Assembly (NCBI GenBank): GCA_002917075.1
Contig: NTMA01000055.1
Coordinates: 124,001-188,000, forward strand
Source: Hawksworthiomyces lignivorus
Taxonomy: Eukaryota > Ascomycota > Sordariomycetes > Ophiostomatales > Ophiostomataceae
DNA length: 64,000 nucleotides
Direction: 5' to 3'
Part shown: positions 33,004-46,184 of the stretch, one piece after another
How positions within the stretch are numbered: position 1 is the first letter of the stretch
How the letters are laid out: each line of letters begins with the position of its first letter
Translations under genes and position numbers: made by a program
Notes under the pieces: model-generated
What the model was told of the DNA's origin: nothing
Seen by the model: the letters and a program-made list of their open reading frames with translations, nothing else
Database searches by the model: none

Positions 33004-36000
33004 GCTGTGTTCAATCCGTCTGGTTAACCGTGAGAATCGGCGACAGTCGGTATCCGACACAAGCAGGTGCCGACTACGTAATTGCTAAAGCTTTCGCAGA
33101 TATGCGCAAAGTCCGTCTAGATGCCCCGAGAAGCGGAAATGGTGTGACCAGAAAGAAACGGATACGTCGGAGGGAGCGGAGGGAGCGGAGGGATAAAACG
33201 CAGGAATAATAAAGGGGGCTGAAAAAGGCTGTTTAAGAGCAGCGTTCGGTACGTTCACCACTGGATTTTCGTATTGTTGACGACTCGACAGTCGGTCGCG
33301 ATAGGTCATGGAGATACCCAAATGATGCTTTTCGCTGCACGAGATGAATCTTCTAACAGGCCGTCTCCCCGGAATGAACTTTAAAATGACGATAAGTTGA
33401 GGTGGATGGCGAGGCAAGAGAGCGATCCCAGAAAGGGCGGTCGCGCTTGTCAGCCTACAGGGCATGGAGCAGTTTACTAGCCTTCTCTAAAGTGTGGGGC
33501 TGTTGGGCTCACGGAGCGGGTTGGCCAGTAGTATTCGTTGTTTCCGGCCGCTGGTTGTCTAAGCAGTTGCCTTCTATTGTTTTGATGGTGTAATTTTTGC
33601 CTCTCTCATCCTTCTCTCCTCAGCTTATCGCTTTTCGTCGCATTCATCGCTCTGGCGACGACATGGCTAAATATCGCCTACCAACAACAGGGCACATAAG
33701 AAGAAAGCGAGAAAATACACCGGCGACGTCTTAAATGTACCGAGTCTGGCAGATGCCTTGGCAATAGTTTTAAAGCCAGAATCACCACCAGACAGAACAA
33801 CTCGTAGCGGATTCGCGATAGGATGTACCATATGAGTGAATACATATCTTAAACCCGTTGGATAGCGGCAAGGATGTAAGGCTTCGATAGCCTGGTTGTG
33901 TTGTTAAGTCTAGCCATCTACTCTTAAAGGGCATGATTGGCACGCAGGAGAGGCGGCCACATTCTTCAGCAGCTCTGAACTCGCGTCGTCGAAGCCAAGA
34001 GTGAGACACACGTATAAGCTCGGTCATTGGCTCTTGCTATATCTACATTGCTTAGACAACTCAGCGAGAAGTAAATATTATTGTTCCAGTTCTCGTTTTC
34101 GCCTTTAAATATAAAGACGATGCTTGAATAATTGAATATGCATTGTAAAAGCAGTCCACGCATCGGCCTGAAGGAAGTAATTCATTATTGCACGTGACCT
34201 AGCTATCCAGATGAAACTCTCGTATACGTTCAGTCCTGGATCGTGATGCGGCAGGCTACATTCGCATGAACGACTAGTTTCAACGTTTTCATATTACCAG
34301 TCTTGCTATTCCACCCAAAGCAGCTTCTAGAAAGAATCTGTGGCTCATCACTTCTCATGGTCGAAGGAAGGAAGCGTATCCGGCAACTCTGCACGCCAGG
34401 TATTTAATAACTTCACGAGGAAGAAAGGGAACGAAGAGAAAGAAAGACATGCTCTTCCCGACGTGGGGAACAGATTTTTCTGTCTCCAACGCCGAAGCTC
34501 GGCGCATTCCACAGATCTTAAGGAAAATCAAACAGATGTGCAGAGATGCGTCAAGCAGTCTCTGAGTCCATGCCGGCTTCAAGCCGAGCACCCGAAAATA
34601 AGGAAATGCTGCTTTCAATTCACAACAAGACGCAAGAAGCATGTCCTTTTGTCGTAATACACATGTTGTCTGAGATGATGATATGAGGCGAGTTCTCCAA
34701 GAGCATCATAACTCACGACCAACATATAATTTATTCTTCCGATGTCAGCCAGACATGCTGTGCAGTATTCGTGTAAATACCTGCAGAAATCGCCGCAGCT
34801 AATAAATACCTCTGTCTCACTTCTAGCTACTCACCAACAAACTTGCTACCCTCGGAGCCTACTCGTTGTAAGTAAAGACGCAGGGACACCGTACTCCGTA
34901 CACGAGATCGTGTTAGTGTGCCACAAGAAGCAGCCAAACTGTTTCCATCACCGTGTTTTCTTGAGTTGTCACCAGGTCTTCATGTACTTCCTCTTCCAGA
35001 ATCGTAATTACAATCCCCCCCATGCTGCCACAAATTTCATATCTGCACTCACCCACTCCCACGAACATTTTATTGTTGCCCCTATTCACAGTACAGGGTC
35101 TCTTATCATCCTCCGCCCAACATGGAAGGGTTCGAGAGGTATCTGGACCCAGAGTTAGTCCGTCCTGAGACTAGCGCGGCCAGTCGCAATTTTGAAACCG
35201 TAGAACTTGAACAGAATAAAGTATATTCATGCCCAAATGTCCCAGACAAAACAACCGGCATGTACACAGTGTAAATTCCTTTTTTGTGTTGGACTTCTGC
35301 GACACAGCATCAATCGATTTCAAGCTGGCCATGGCGACAACCACACTTTGCCCCACTGTAAGACGACTATCCTGGCGTGCCTGGCAACGGGCACCAGGGC
35401 ATGTAGCCGCCCTGCATCCAAATGAAGCCACAACCTCGTGCACAGTGTCTATTTATGCACGGTGTACACATGCTACCCTTTCCCGTGAAAACATTGGGTA
35501 GTGTTTAGACTTGTCCTCTTCTGGAGAATGCTCCACTTTTCCGTCCTCTTTTCCCTTGCCCTCTTTTTATCCCGCCAGGCGCTTCCCCCCCCCTTTGCCC
35601 TGTCACAGAAAGAAAGACTACGCTAGTTGAGGTCGCATCGAGTCACCTATGGGGAGGACCTCTTTGCTGCCCCCCTTCCCGTGCAGTACATTTTGCTCCT
35701 TCCCTCTCTCAGTCACATTCGCCCAAATCTTCCGACAAACCACCACCCCCCCTCCTTTCTATCCCCCAATTATTCGCTGTTCTTGCCTCTTCAAAACACA
35801 TTTTCTCTTCGACAATCCTAAATTAAGAAACGACGACACGACAGGAGAAGAGATCTCTCGAACGGCAACGACCATCCTAGCGGCCTTTTCTTGCCTCTTT
35901 GTCTATCGTCTTGGTGTACTGTCACCGCTTCGACATCTTTTCTTTACGCCTCGCACCACCAAATAGCATCTTTGTTTATGAGAGTAGCATCCGCATTTCG

Positions 36001-36406
36001 CACGACGTGACAACCAAGTTGATGTGACGAAAGACGAATCGCCGCTCGCCTAGTATTGCACAAGCGCTTATCACGATCGTCATTTTTCTTCGCTGCATTT
36101 TCCGATACTTATTTCTCGTCCTGCATCGACGTTGTTTCTCCATTTTCTCGCCTTTTCTCTCGTTCTCCCTTCCGGTGTCCCTACGCACTAGTCTATTGAC
36201 GGGACTATTCTACGCACTCGATTTCGGCTCTCTATATCTGATACTGACAAGACGTCTATACCAGCAAAGATCCATTGCTCTATTCTGGGGACCGAGTTTC
36301 TTTCGTTTTGTAAAGCCAGTGGGGACCTAATTGTGCGTCTTTTGGCTAACAAGCCTGACTGGCTGTTTCTTAACTGGTTCTTCACACGCGAATGGAGTAG
36401 CAAGCC
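33004..36406. other. 3.4 kb divergent intergenic region upstream of fwd-1 and cdc24
   Basis: No supportable gene. It contains a short G-rich minisatellite (three units of about 9 bp, GGAGGGAGC type, 33169-33192) and a pyrimidine-rich stretch (about 35510-35830). Several short upstream frames precede the cdc24 start. Frames of 90-138 codons at 33.1-33.5 and 34.3-35.4 kb look random. Confidence 0.45.
33169..33192. repeat. short minisatellite, about 9-bp units
   Basis: Roughly three tandem units of GGAGGGAGC lie in the 5' region of the F-box/WD40 gene. The third unit is incomplete. Confidence 0.7.
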
Positions 36407-39400
36407 ATGGCACATGCACCTTTACTGAGAACAAACACTGCGCCTCTTTTCTCGGCCGCCGCGCCTCCTATGAGCGGCGCGAGAGCACAGAGCACTATGA
36501 GTGTCTCCGGTGCTCCTCGGTCAAGTCAGATGTCCGGATCGACCGCATTCACATCTACTACATCCCTGACCTCTCTGGCAAGCTCAGCCACTCTTGCCAG
36601 TCCTCCATCGAACGGGCAAGTAGTTGCCACCAGCAATATCATCAACCAAAAGGCCGATGCATCTCGGTCTCTCTACCAGATCTGCGTGTCGTTGAAGCAG
36701 CGGCTTGCCCAAGTACCGGGATTTGAGGTGCACCTGCAGCGGCTCGAGCAGCTGGAGCGCGAAGATGACGGTGATCCTGTGGAGGCTCTCTGGCAGCTGT
36801 TTCGAACCGGCTACCCACTTTTGACTATCTACAATGTGCTGCAGCCATCAGAAACCTTGGTCGTCGACGACGAGAAGGCCAATGACATGAAGAAATCGAA
36901 AATTGCCGTATTCAAATTCATCAAGGCCTGTTTAAGCGATCTGCATATTCCTGCGCCCGAATGCTTTGTCATTCTTGATCTCATGGGAACAGATACGACT
37001 GGCTTTGTGAAAGTACGTTTGGCCCCAATATGGTTTTCAATTTATCAATCTTACAGAGCTCTGCGCAACTCATTCTGGACTTCTCGCTAACGAAGCCTAG
37101 GTTACAACGGTAGTGAACCACGTCTTGGACTTGGCCAAGGAGCGAGGTCTTCTCCTTCAAGTCCAGCCGTACCCTGATGAGAATGTATCCGGAGAAAAAG
37201 GCTCGCAGATGAGCTACCGCGACTACATTGTTCGGGAACTTGTTGACACCGAGCGGAAATACGTCCAGGATCTAGAGAACTTGCACGATCTAAAGAAAAC
37301 ACTAGAACAGCGCGGCATTATCACTGGTGACGTTGTGCATCAGATCTTCCTAAATATCAACTCAATCTTAGATTTCCAACGCCGCTTCCTCATCCGCGTC
37401 GAGGCTACAAATTCTATGCCGCAGCAATCCCAACAATGGGGAGCTCCGTTCGTAGCATCAGAAGAGTCCTTCAACATTTATCAGCCGTTTATTGCAAATC
37501 AGCGAAAAGCAGCTCAGCTAGCACAAACATACTTCGACAAGATCCAGTCTGCTGACCACCCAGTTGCAGTTGACTTCAACACATTGGGTGGTTTCCTACT
37601 GAAACCGATGCAGCGATTGGGAAAGTACCCATTGCTGTTGAAGGTTTGTATTCTACTCCTCAACTTGAGTTCTTGCAATGTCTTGCTGACCTGTGCTTTG
37701 TTATTATAGGACTTGCGAAAGAAAAGCGAGCAAGAAGATGAAAAACAGGATCTAGAAGCCGGAATCGCTGCGTCAGAGCGAGTTTTGCAGAAGGCAGATG
37801 AGGCTGTCAACCGGGACCTTCTAGATGAGGCACTCGATGATCTCGTCGGCCGTGTGGACGATTGGAAAAACCACCGAGTTGATCAGTTCGGCAGACTTCT
37901 ACTTCATGGTATCTACACGGTAGTAACAGGCAAGAGTGACCAGGAGAAGGACTATGAGATTTACTTGTTCGAATGCATTCTCCTTTGTTGCAAGGAGCTC
38001 ACACCAAACAAGAACAAGGATAAGAAGGACAAGACAAGGTCTACGGGCCCCAAGATCAGGAATAAGAACGCAAAGTTGCAGCTTAAGGGGCGCATCTTCA
38101 TGACAAATGTCACCGAAGTCTTATCTTTCTCGAAACCTGGTAAGCTAGATCCATCAAACAGAATCCCATCCTGAGGCAGCAGAATTAACAAACTATAGGA
38201 TCTTATACGGTCCAGATCTGGTGGAAGGGAGACCCGGGTGTTGAAAATTTTATCATTAAATTTCAAAACGAGGAGGCTATGAAGAGGTGGGCCTCTGGTT
38301 TAGATACACAGAGAAAATTAAATGCCCCGCGACCCGACCAGAGCCCTGATCAGCCTCCACCGGACTTTGCATGGATGCGCTCTCAAGCTGGCGGTGTCGG
38401 TGCTCTAGAGAACCCCTACGCACAGGATGACGACGATGACGAGGATTTCGGCACCGCAATGCCGCCTCAGTTCAACGGACCGAATCTCCGAGCAAGAGCT
38501 GCGACTTCTGATAGCTCGCTGTCTCTTGCCGGTATGGTTCGGCAGCCTCCCCCAAGGTTCCCCCTACCAATGCCTCCGGTACCCCTAAGCCTACAAACCC
38601 AGATACCACCACAGCAGGCACCCTCGCCGAGTCTTCGCGGTGGAGATTCTTACTTCTCCCCCGTAGCTGAATCCCCTGTGTCGTCTAGAACAAGCACAAC
38701 GTCTGGGGTATTTCCTTCTAGCGCAGGATACGCGTATCCGAAAACTGGAACACCGCAACCAGGCGGCTGGGAAAGTGAGACAAACCGTTACACTGCCCCG
38801 GCGATGCCGCGTGCTCCTTCAAGAGATGGATCTTCTCCTTCGAATGCCTATGGCATGGTGAACGGACGAAACCCACGCGGTCCTTCTATGCCGGTGATGT
38901 CACAGAACCCGCAAACACTCTCACAGCAACAACGCAGTCGCAGCTATAGCACCCCTGACATCAATGGGCAGCCCAACCGAAGGACGCCTGGTGGTAGCCA
39001 AGGTAACATCCCAGCCGTCCCTGGAATCCCGCCGCATCTTCACCCAACCCACGAGCGGCATGATTCGACAATTCCTCGGTCAAACACTGGTAGCCCGAGA
39101 AATGATATTCCTATCCGATCCAGTACCCAGAGCCCAGGTGCGCAGAGAGAACGCCTGCAACAGCAGCCGAATGTGTCATATGGTGCCACTATGGCCCAAT
39201 TTCCTACACAGCCCGTCTATCCTAGGCAAACAACCCCTGGCCCTACCAGTGCCCCACAACAAACTATGCCCATGCCTGGAAACGACGCAAATAGAGCGGC
39301 GGCGTCGCCTCCTCTCGGAACGGGCACACCAGGTCTTGGAACCTCTGGTATGATGAATGCCGATCTGCCAATACCAACGCAGCTGAAGGTGAAGGTAAAC

Positions 39401-39679
39401 TACGACACATCCAACTACATGACCCTTGTTGTCGCATTCAATATTACCTATCAGTCCTTGGTCGATCGGATAGACGCAAAGCTGGCGCGGTTCACCAACA
39501 GCAGCATTGGAAAGGGAAATCTGAAGCTTCGCTATCGTGATGAAGATGGCGATTTTGTCAGCATTGAGAGTGATGACGACATCCAAATTGCATTCATGGA
39601 GTGGCATGATGGGGTACGGAACTTGTACACTGCTGGTGTTGGAGAGATTGAACTATTTTGTGTGGGAGAGACGTTGTAA
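36407..39679 (+). CDS. cdc24: Rho guanine nucleotide exchange factor Cdc24
   Basis: The exchange factor that activates Cdc42 (and Rac in filamentous fungi) for polarity and hyphal growth. Exons 36407-37012, 37101-37643, 37710-38139 and 38199-39679 give 1019 residues. Domains in order: a Ser/Thr-rich N-terminus; a calponin-homology-like domain (about 95-220); a DH domain starting near 239 (YRDYIVRELVDTERKYVQDL) and containing LLKPMQRLGKYPLLL; a PH domain (about 440-595, with GRLLLHGIY); a long Pro/Ser-rich linker; and a C-terminal PB1 domain (921-1019) with an acidic OPCA motif (YRDEDGDFVSIESDDD), the type that binds the basic PB1 of Bem1. All three introns are canonical. The domain order is exactly that of fungal Cdc24. 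Confidence 0.96.
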
Positions 39680-40401
39680 AGCGTCGCACTCGCTTAATCT
39701 AGCTTTACCACGGAAGACAGGCGACGTTTTCTCCAGAGATGCAGAGCGGTATGTCCTTCATTCGCCAGTTGTGATACCCGACACACCCCAGTCACCTCCC
39801 CGTTTATGAGCAATATACCAGCATAAAGGCGCCCTGGTGTTACTATTGTTTATTTATTTTCTTTCTGCCATAATGATTATTTGTTCATGTTGCATCTCGG
39901 CTGGCCACAATGCCATATTTCGGGCACGCGTCTGTAGCGGTATGCGCTGATTTTAGTTCTACCTCTTCTATTTCGTGATCGCTGGACATATTACTTCGAC
40001 AATTGGAGTTGCATTTTAGTCTTATTTTACTTCTACTTTTTTTTGCTTTGATATAGACCAATGACTACATATATGCCTAGCTTTCCATTTCCAGGAAAAA
40101 TTTATCTTAAATCCTACAGTAAAAGTGATTCATATCCAAATACCATGTTTATTGCATACATAGATACATATAATATATTCCAATTGTACTACGTAAGAAA
40201 TCACAAGTCCTTCGAGAAGACTATCCCGTCTCTCTTCTCCGGTGCGTAATTAAGGCGCATATCTACAAAAGGCGTGTTTAAGTGTCAAGCAGATAGGCAG
40301 ATAAAACTGCCTTAAACAAACAAAAAGTAAGGCAAGCAAAAAGGAAAATGATTCGAAAGAGCGTATCAAAAATGAAAAATAAAAGAATATTTTGTTCTTG
40401 T
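39680..40401. other. intergenic between cdc24 and tRNA-Arg
   Basis: A+T-rich 3' region of cdc24, no coding signal. The T runs read on the minus strand near 40375-40384 would serve as the pol III terminator of the tRNA. Confidence 0.5.
40375..40384 (-). terminator. pol III T-run terminator of tRNA-Arg
   Basis: Read on the minus strand, TTTT followed by ATTTTTC starts about 17 bases after the tRNA 3' end. Runs of four or more T terminate RNA polymerase III. Confidence 0.55.
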
Positions 40402-40473
40402 CGATCCAGGCAGGGATCGAACCTGCAATCTCTTGGTTCGTAGCCAAGCGCCTTGCCATTTGGCCACTGGACC
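40402..40473 (-). tRNA. tRNA-Arg(ACG)
   Basis: The 72-nt minus-strand sequence folds as a cloverleaf. The acceptor stem GGTCCAG pairs with CTGGATC (one G-T wobble). The D-arm contains AATGGCAA. The anticodon arm is CTTGG-CTACGAA-CCAAG. The T-arm is GCAGG-TTCGATC-CCTGC. The anticodon ACG (read as ICG) decodes CGT/CGC/CGA arginine codons. There is no intron. The internal B box (GGTTCGATCCC) is intact, so it looks functional. Confidence 0.95.
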
Positions 40474-41134
40474 CGTTCTGGTGTGATTACGGTGCCCACA
40501 AATTGCATACAAATAGCAGATACGGCCGGGCTTGCTTCTTGAGGATAGAAACTGCCAGAGAATTTTGTAAGTTTGACTGAGATGTGTGTAATTCGTGCTG
40601 GTGAATAAAAAAAACCCCTCTAGCTGAACTGACTTCCGTTCTGTTTCTGTACGCTAAGACTATGATTCTTGGCTTACGCGCTCTCCCCGGTGTACTGTCG
40701 GGCACTACTGACGGGTGACTCGGGAAAAGAGCCGCACGGCATACATTTCTTGAAGATAAAGAAAGAGAATTGTCCAGTGGCTCCAGATAATTCAAGAAGA
40801 GTGCGCTATATTTTACTGTATGCATGATAAATGTAATTCCATGAGACATATATAAGTACATTTAAGGCCTAGATACTTTCCAGAAGGTATTCCGACCTAG
40901 TCGATCCTGTAAAAGCAGTGGGCAATTGACAGAAAACTTTTATCAGAGCCCAGATCATCCGTCTAGCCCGCGTCAATACAAGATTACATGCACAGCTGCA
41001 CGTTGTCGCAGAGCTCTTGTCAGATGTCTGGGAACAAAGACGATTCACACGTCATCTGGCACCGACATGCCAACTTGGCCTGCCTCATAACACCACAGCA
41101 GCCTCGCATAGCAATCTTTTTCACGATATTCCCA
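40474..41134. other. intergenic between tRNA-Arg and mrp10
   Basis: No coding signal. It contains the upstream side of the tRNA gene and the 3' end of mrp10. Confidence 0.4.
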
Positions 41135-41492
41135 CTAATCTTTGGATCCCTTCTGTTTCCGTGGGACGCTGATTTTCTTATGCATTCTCGACAGGTGGAA
41201 GTTGATGTTGTTGGGCTGCTTTTGGGTTGGTTGCGGCCCATCCATGCAGGCCCGGAGAGTTTGCTCGACGGCGGCGCAGCCGGCTGTGTTGTAACCGGAG
41301 GATGCCCAGCAAGCTACCGAATTAGCGACAGCCAGCAGAGCTTGTTTGCCTCCAAAGACCGCTGACAACGTGTCACTCACCAAGAACAGAAGACATCGCG
41401 GCGACGCAGGGATTGGCCTCTTGGCGTTTGGTGCTGCGAACGCGCAGGGTGCGCAATGGCGGCAGGCGCATAGGCGCCTTGACGGAAGACAT
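41135..41492 (-). CDS. mrp10: mitochondrial small-subunit ribosomal protein Mrp10 (twin CX9C)
   Basis: A small structural protein of the mitochondrial 37S ribosomal subunit, imported and oxidised through the MIA40 pathway in the family. Minus-strand exons 41492-41381 and 41313-41135, joined across a 67-bp intron (GTGAGT...GGTAG), give 96 residues. The N-terminus is basic with PPLRTLRVR. The splice joins NPCVAAMSSVLA to CWASSGYNTAGC. This makes a first CX9C pair, and GCAAVEQTLRAC gives the second. The family's NNINFHLSRM motif follows, then a basic tail. The gene is easily missed because neither exon alone is longer than about 180 nt. It is divergent from the large gene starting at 42124. Confidence 0.92.
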
Positions 41493-42123
41493 TCTCAGTT
41501 TGCGTCGTTGCAACGACGGTGTGATTGTCGTGTGCCTGTTTTTTTGTGCGGTCGATGTCAGGAAGCGAAACCGTACGAGGGTGAGAAAATTGTTGCGTAG
41601 CCAATCTCTTATCTGCACGTGTTGATAAGCGAAATGCAAGATCCATTAGCATTAAAATACGAATTAACTACTTTTGGCAATTGAAAGTCGCTTTATCTGA
41701 GCCGCCCATTGGCCAGTTTTTAAATGTAAACAAAAGGGAATAGTACAGCACGTTCTCTTCCCGCAGTCCAACATATTTCACGACATTTTCCATCAAACGC
41801 ACGAAAAAGACAGCATAATAAGACGCCCATATAGTTAACGCGTTTTCTCTGAGCATCACAGTATATAACAACACCACGACCATATATCTTTACATATCGA
41901 TTCTGCCAGCCTACGCACCAAATATAAGAGAGAAGCAATACACGTGCATTTTAGCGACACGCGATTAGAAGATCAACCGATTGTAGACAGCAGGCCTTCT
42001 CGAAACCAGCGTTGTCGGCGCGCTCCAAGCTTACCAACTTAGAGGTGAATATGCCCTCAAAACATTTCTTTTCCGGTCTTCTTTTTGCTGACAATACATG
42101 CTAGCAGCTCAACGCATATCGAT
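41493..42123. promoter_or_regulatory. divergent intergenic region, mrp10 and large basic protein
   Basis: About 630 bp, A+T-rich, with no coding signal. It should hold both promoters. Confidence 0.45.
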
Positions 42124-45100
42124 ATGGCAGCTCCAGTTGCCGCCGACGCCGTCGACGCGGCTGCCTTCGCCCCGCCTCACTTCCCGCCTCATCCTCGGCC
42201 ATGGCAGCGGATTCCAGTATTGTCTTTTGTTCTGAGCGGCTTTAACTCCGGCCCAAGGAAAATATGGAAACGCGTAGGCCGCATCCCAGTGTCTGGGAAC
42301 GACCGATGGTATGCTGCATCCGTCCGCGAACTGCGCAGCGACGGAGCCGGACCTCGGAAACGCCTCCGTATCAGTACCCACGTGCCCATCTGGGGCGCCG
42401 CCAAATGGGAGTCCTGCGACGGGCTTTCAAGCGGGAAGTCTGACTTCGAAAAAGCCAAAGGTATGTTTCTAGGTATTGTCGAGTCAAGGGGGCGGGACAT
42501 GAGGGACTACGTGAGCAGAATTGCAGAATCTGATAATAGAGGACAGACCTTATCGCCGCTATAGATGAATCAAAATCCCAGGGCCTATCGTCAGCGGATT
42601 CCGAGAGACAAGTTCACTCAACATTCCCAGACGAGAGGCTTCATTTTATTCCGCGAAAAAGAAACAGCTGCCGGACTCCACTTGTTCAACCAGAATCTCG
42701 GATACCCACGACATCGGTGGTAACAACAGAAAAATCTACAGCTATCCCAGTACCAGCTACAACATCTAACCCGCCGACCCAACAAGACGACTTGGAAGTG
42801 GATGAAGAGCACATTACAAAGCGCTTGAAACGTCGCCTTAGTCGGCGTCTCAGCATCATACCGAGAGAAGCGCTCAACCTCGAGGCAAATTCAGAAAAAT
42901 TATGCCCTGAAGATGGAACAACGACTGACGCCTTCCAACAAGCTGCGCACGGTTCTTCACCGCTGAGGAGATCCTCGCCGATCAAAATAGACGCACTAAA
43001 TGAGATATACGGGATATCGCCTTTGCCTACATCTAGCATATTGACTCCGGCCAAAATAACTCGCGACGCTGAAGATATTCGCATTGGCTCCGCTGTAAGC
43101 CCGTTGAAGCCACTGGGGGTGATCACAGATGGAGGAGAACGCTTGTCAAAGTCACCGCTAGCTTCTGTTATGATCTTCGATCAGCGGACATCGCAGGTAG
43201 AAGAAAGCGAAGCAAGAGTCGGCGAGCCTTCTTATGAAGCGAGAAGACAAACGTCATTCCATAATACAAGGCGACGGGTGACGTGGAACTTTTCATCCTT
43301 CAATATGGAGCATCATTTCTCAACACTTCGGGAGAGTCAAGCGGAGGTTGGGGTGCGGCTGCCCTCTCGCAGGCAGAGTCTTCTGTTGTTTACTGCAAAA
43401 GACGCAGCTATTGGCCCACTCACAGACAAAACAACCAGATCGAAACGGAGGCATACGTTTCAACCCAAGGCTACAGTCGACTTCCAATTCGCCTGTTCAC
43501 TTCCTGATACTAACACTATTCCCGCAAATCTCGTGGAGAATAATGGTGTACCGGACGATGTATCCAATGGCACAGAAAGTCGTGACAAAGACTCGGCTTC
43601 AGCGAATTTTGAATGCCATGACCAACTTGCGAAAACCCTTCAAGATACGCGCAAGACCCTTTCCCATGATGACGAAACTGTGGTTGTGGATGTACGAATG
43701 AATCTGGACATATTTGGCTCAGGTCCGCCTGTACAAGAACCACACGCTCCATCAGCACAAAAAACCATAAATGAGGCGGAAAACGACGTTTTGGTTGGTG
43801 CCGCTGGCGACGATGGAGCCGGGAGACATATTGCGAATCGCCGAAGCATCTCCATTGGAGGAAAAGCCGTAGATTCTACTTCTGTATATGAGGTGCCTTC
43901 AGCTTCAATCGACTTCGAAGGGATTCTGTCCACCAGTGGTCTCGTTACGGCGCAAAAAAGTGGAATTGGCTTCCACGGTTCTTTCGCAAAGGCATCAGAG
44001 GCTCCTATGGAGAATGTTTTAGAGGATGCTGCAGAAAGCACTGTCGTAATTGACGGACTTTCAGAAGAGAACAGCCCTGCCCCTAGCGACAAGTATAGCA
44101 TTGTGTCCCGATTACCGACTTCGATCGACCTAACTGAATCGCTATTTGTGCCCCTCCCGGAGACCGAAACCAGCATCACAGAAGCCGGAGGTTGTGATGA
44201 GGTCAATAGCGCGTGGCAAAGTCCATCTGTCGACCTGGGCCATGTCGGTATAGCAGAACTGAAGAGTTCGCCAGAAGAACATTTCGGATCACTAACTGCC
44301 AACAATAAGCTAGAATTGTCCAGAGTCGAACTCAGCAATATTGGTGCATCTAATATTCAGCTTGCGTCGCCCGACCATAAACGCGACATGGTGTTTGCGT
44401 CTCCATTGCCCATCATTACACATGATTCAATGACATCAACGCCAGAAACTACCAGAGACAGTTCAGCTAGCGCATCACCACCTGATAGGTTTACGGAAGA
44501 AGATGCTGTGGGTGCCAATGTCAACGGTAGGAATGTCGACGCGAACGCATATTTCATGTCAGCTACAAAGGTTCAACCTGAGGACGATGACAAAGATGAC
44601 GGTGTCACCGTGACATTAACAGCTGGCATGGATGATATAATTGAAGAACAGCACTTCTCTTCCCACGAGGATTCAGAGACCGAAATGCTTCGCAAATTTG
44701 TCACCCGAGTCAGAGCAGATAAGAGTGCGAAGGCTGCAGCTGCAGCTGCGGCTGCAGCGGTATCCTCAGCGTCGTCTAGTTCTACTTCGACAAGAGGTGG
44801 GATTCATTTGCGGCAGAAGCGCCGCTCCGGTTCTATAGGCTCAACGGCCTCAGCTTCTGGCTCACCTGTGTCGAAAAAGGAAATCACCTCTGGGTCTATT
44901 TCCCCCCAATCCTCACCGTTGAAGAGTCTTCATAAGAATCGTGTGCCGTTAGGCAAAAAGGATCGCAACATGAGCCCAAGTCCAACGAAGGCAAAACGAA
45001 AGGGATTCCGTGAAAACGGCAGTGATAGAGAAGACGAATTTTCCACAAGTCGCCGCCCTAAGGATCTACTAAGCAAGCCATCTTTGGACGACACGACGCC

Positions 45101-46184
45101 ACCCCGACCCAAACGCCGCCGCAAAAAGATGGAAGCTGATACGGGGGGGATTTTTAATCCAGAATTTGTGCTACCTTCATCCAGTAAGCAAGGAGATCAA
45201 TCTTCTGAGAAGGCCGGCCCCAGGCGGTCTAAGCGAACTCGTGCGCAGGCACCATCGAGTTCTTCGGAGCCATCTGCGACGAACTCAGGCAATTCTAGTC
45301 TCTCGGCAATTCCGATTCGTCTGCCTGGATCCCTCAATTTGAATGGTGACGACAGCTATGGGTTTTCCGCGGGTAGTAGCAGCGGCGGCGGCGGTGGGCT
45401 CAACCTAAGCTTGAATATGCGGCGAAATGGAATACCAGAGAAAGATCTGGCAGCTGTGACAAGGGTCAACACACGGAAAAACAAGGGCAATGCGGAGCCC
45501 CCATCTATAGTAGTGGCACGGCAGTCTCGTGAAGCATCCAGGGTAGTCAACCTTGATCCGAAGTCGACTGTTTTTGATTCGCCTGTATCCGCTTCCTCTA
45601 CAGGGAGCAAAGGCGAGGGTGAACCACGGAAACGGGATACCACGCTATCAAAAACTATCAAAGCGGTCCGCTGGGCTGAAGTCTTGGTTAGGGTCCAAGG
45701 ATCGGACAATGCAAAGTCTGTGACGTCCACAGGAGGGGAGAGTCCTACTGGTGCGACTGGTCTCAATAGCAGCCCGCCGAAAAAGCTCAGTACAGTCGTT
45801 CAGGAGGTCGAGGCAGACGACTCTCATGCTTCTGCCTCGACTGCTAATACAAAAAGCAAATCCTCGGGCACTACCGACACCATCGAATCAGAGACTCAAC
45901 AGATCGACATCAAAAGCGTAGAGAAGAAAATCATTCCGAGACGCACAACGCGAGTCTCGCGGCTCCCACCACCTACACCACGAAAGGCCATTGAAGCTGC
46001 TGCAGCTGCAGCCGCGAAGTCATCTGTAGCAGCAATGCCTCGTGATGCAGTGGGAGCAAAATTGTCGACATCGTCCACTCCTGCTGCCGCCCCGCGGATG
46101 GCGACACGTCGGACGAAGATTTTGAGTATGGGGATAAGCGGGAACGGAACGCCAGCACCCAAGCGACGAAAGGCGCGGGAGTAA
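42124..46184 (+). CDS. large disordered basic protein of unknown function, probably nuclear
   Basis: Exons 42124-42460 and 42565-46184 give 1318 residues; the 104-bp intron has GTATGT...TATAG ends and the frame is open throughout. I recognise no catalytic or structured domain. Visible are many basic clusters that could be nuclear signals (KRLKRRLSRRLS, PRPKRRRKK, GPRRSKRTR), serine-rich SPxK/SP segments, two poly-alanine tracts (near residues 835 and 1255) and a Gly/Ser run. Near the C-terminus a more ordered-looking block contains AAVTRVNTRKNKG and later KAVRWAEVLVRVQ. The very end is Arg/Lys/Pro-rich. The composition suggests a chromatin- or DNA-associated, phospho-regulated protein, but this is inference from sequence character only. 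Confidence 0.8.
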
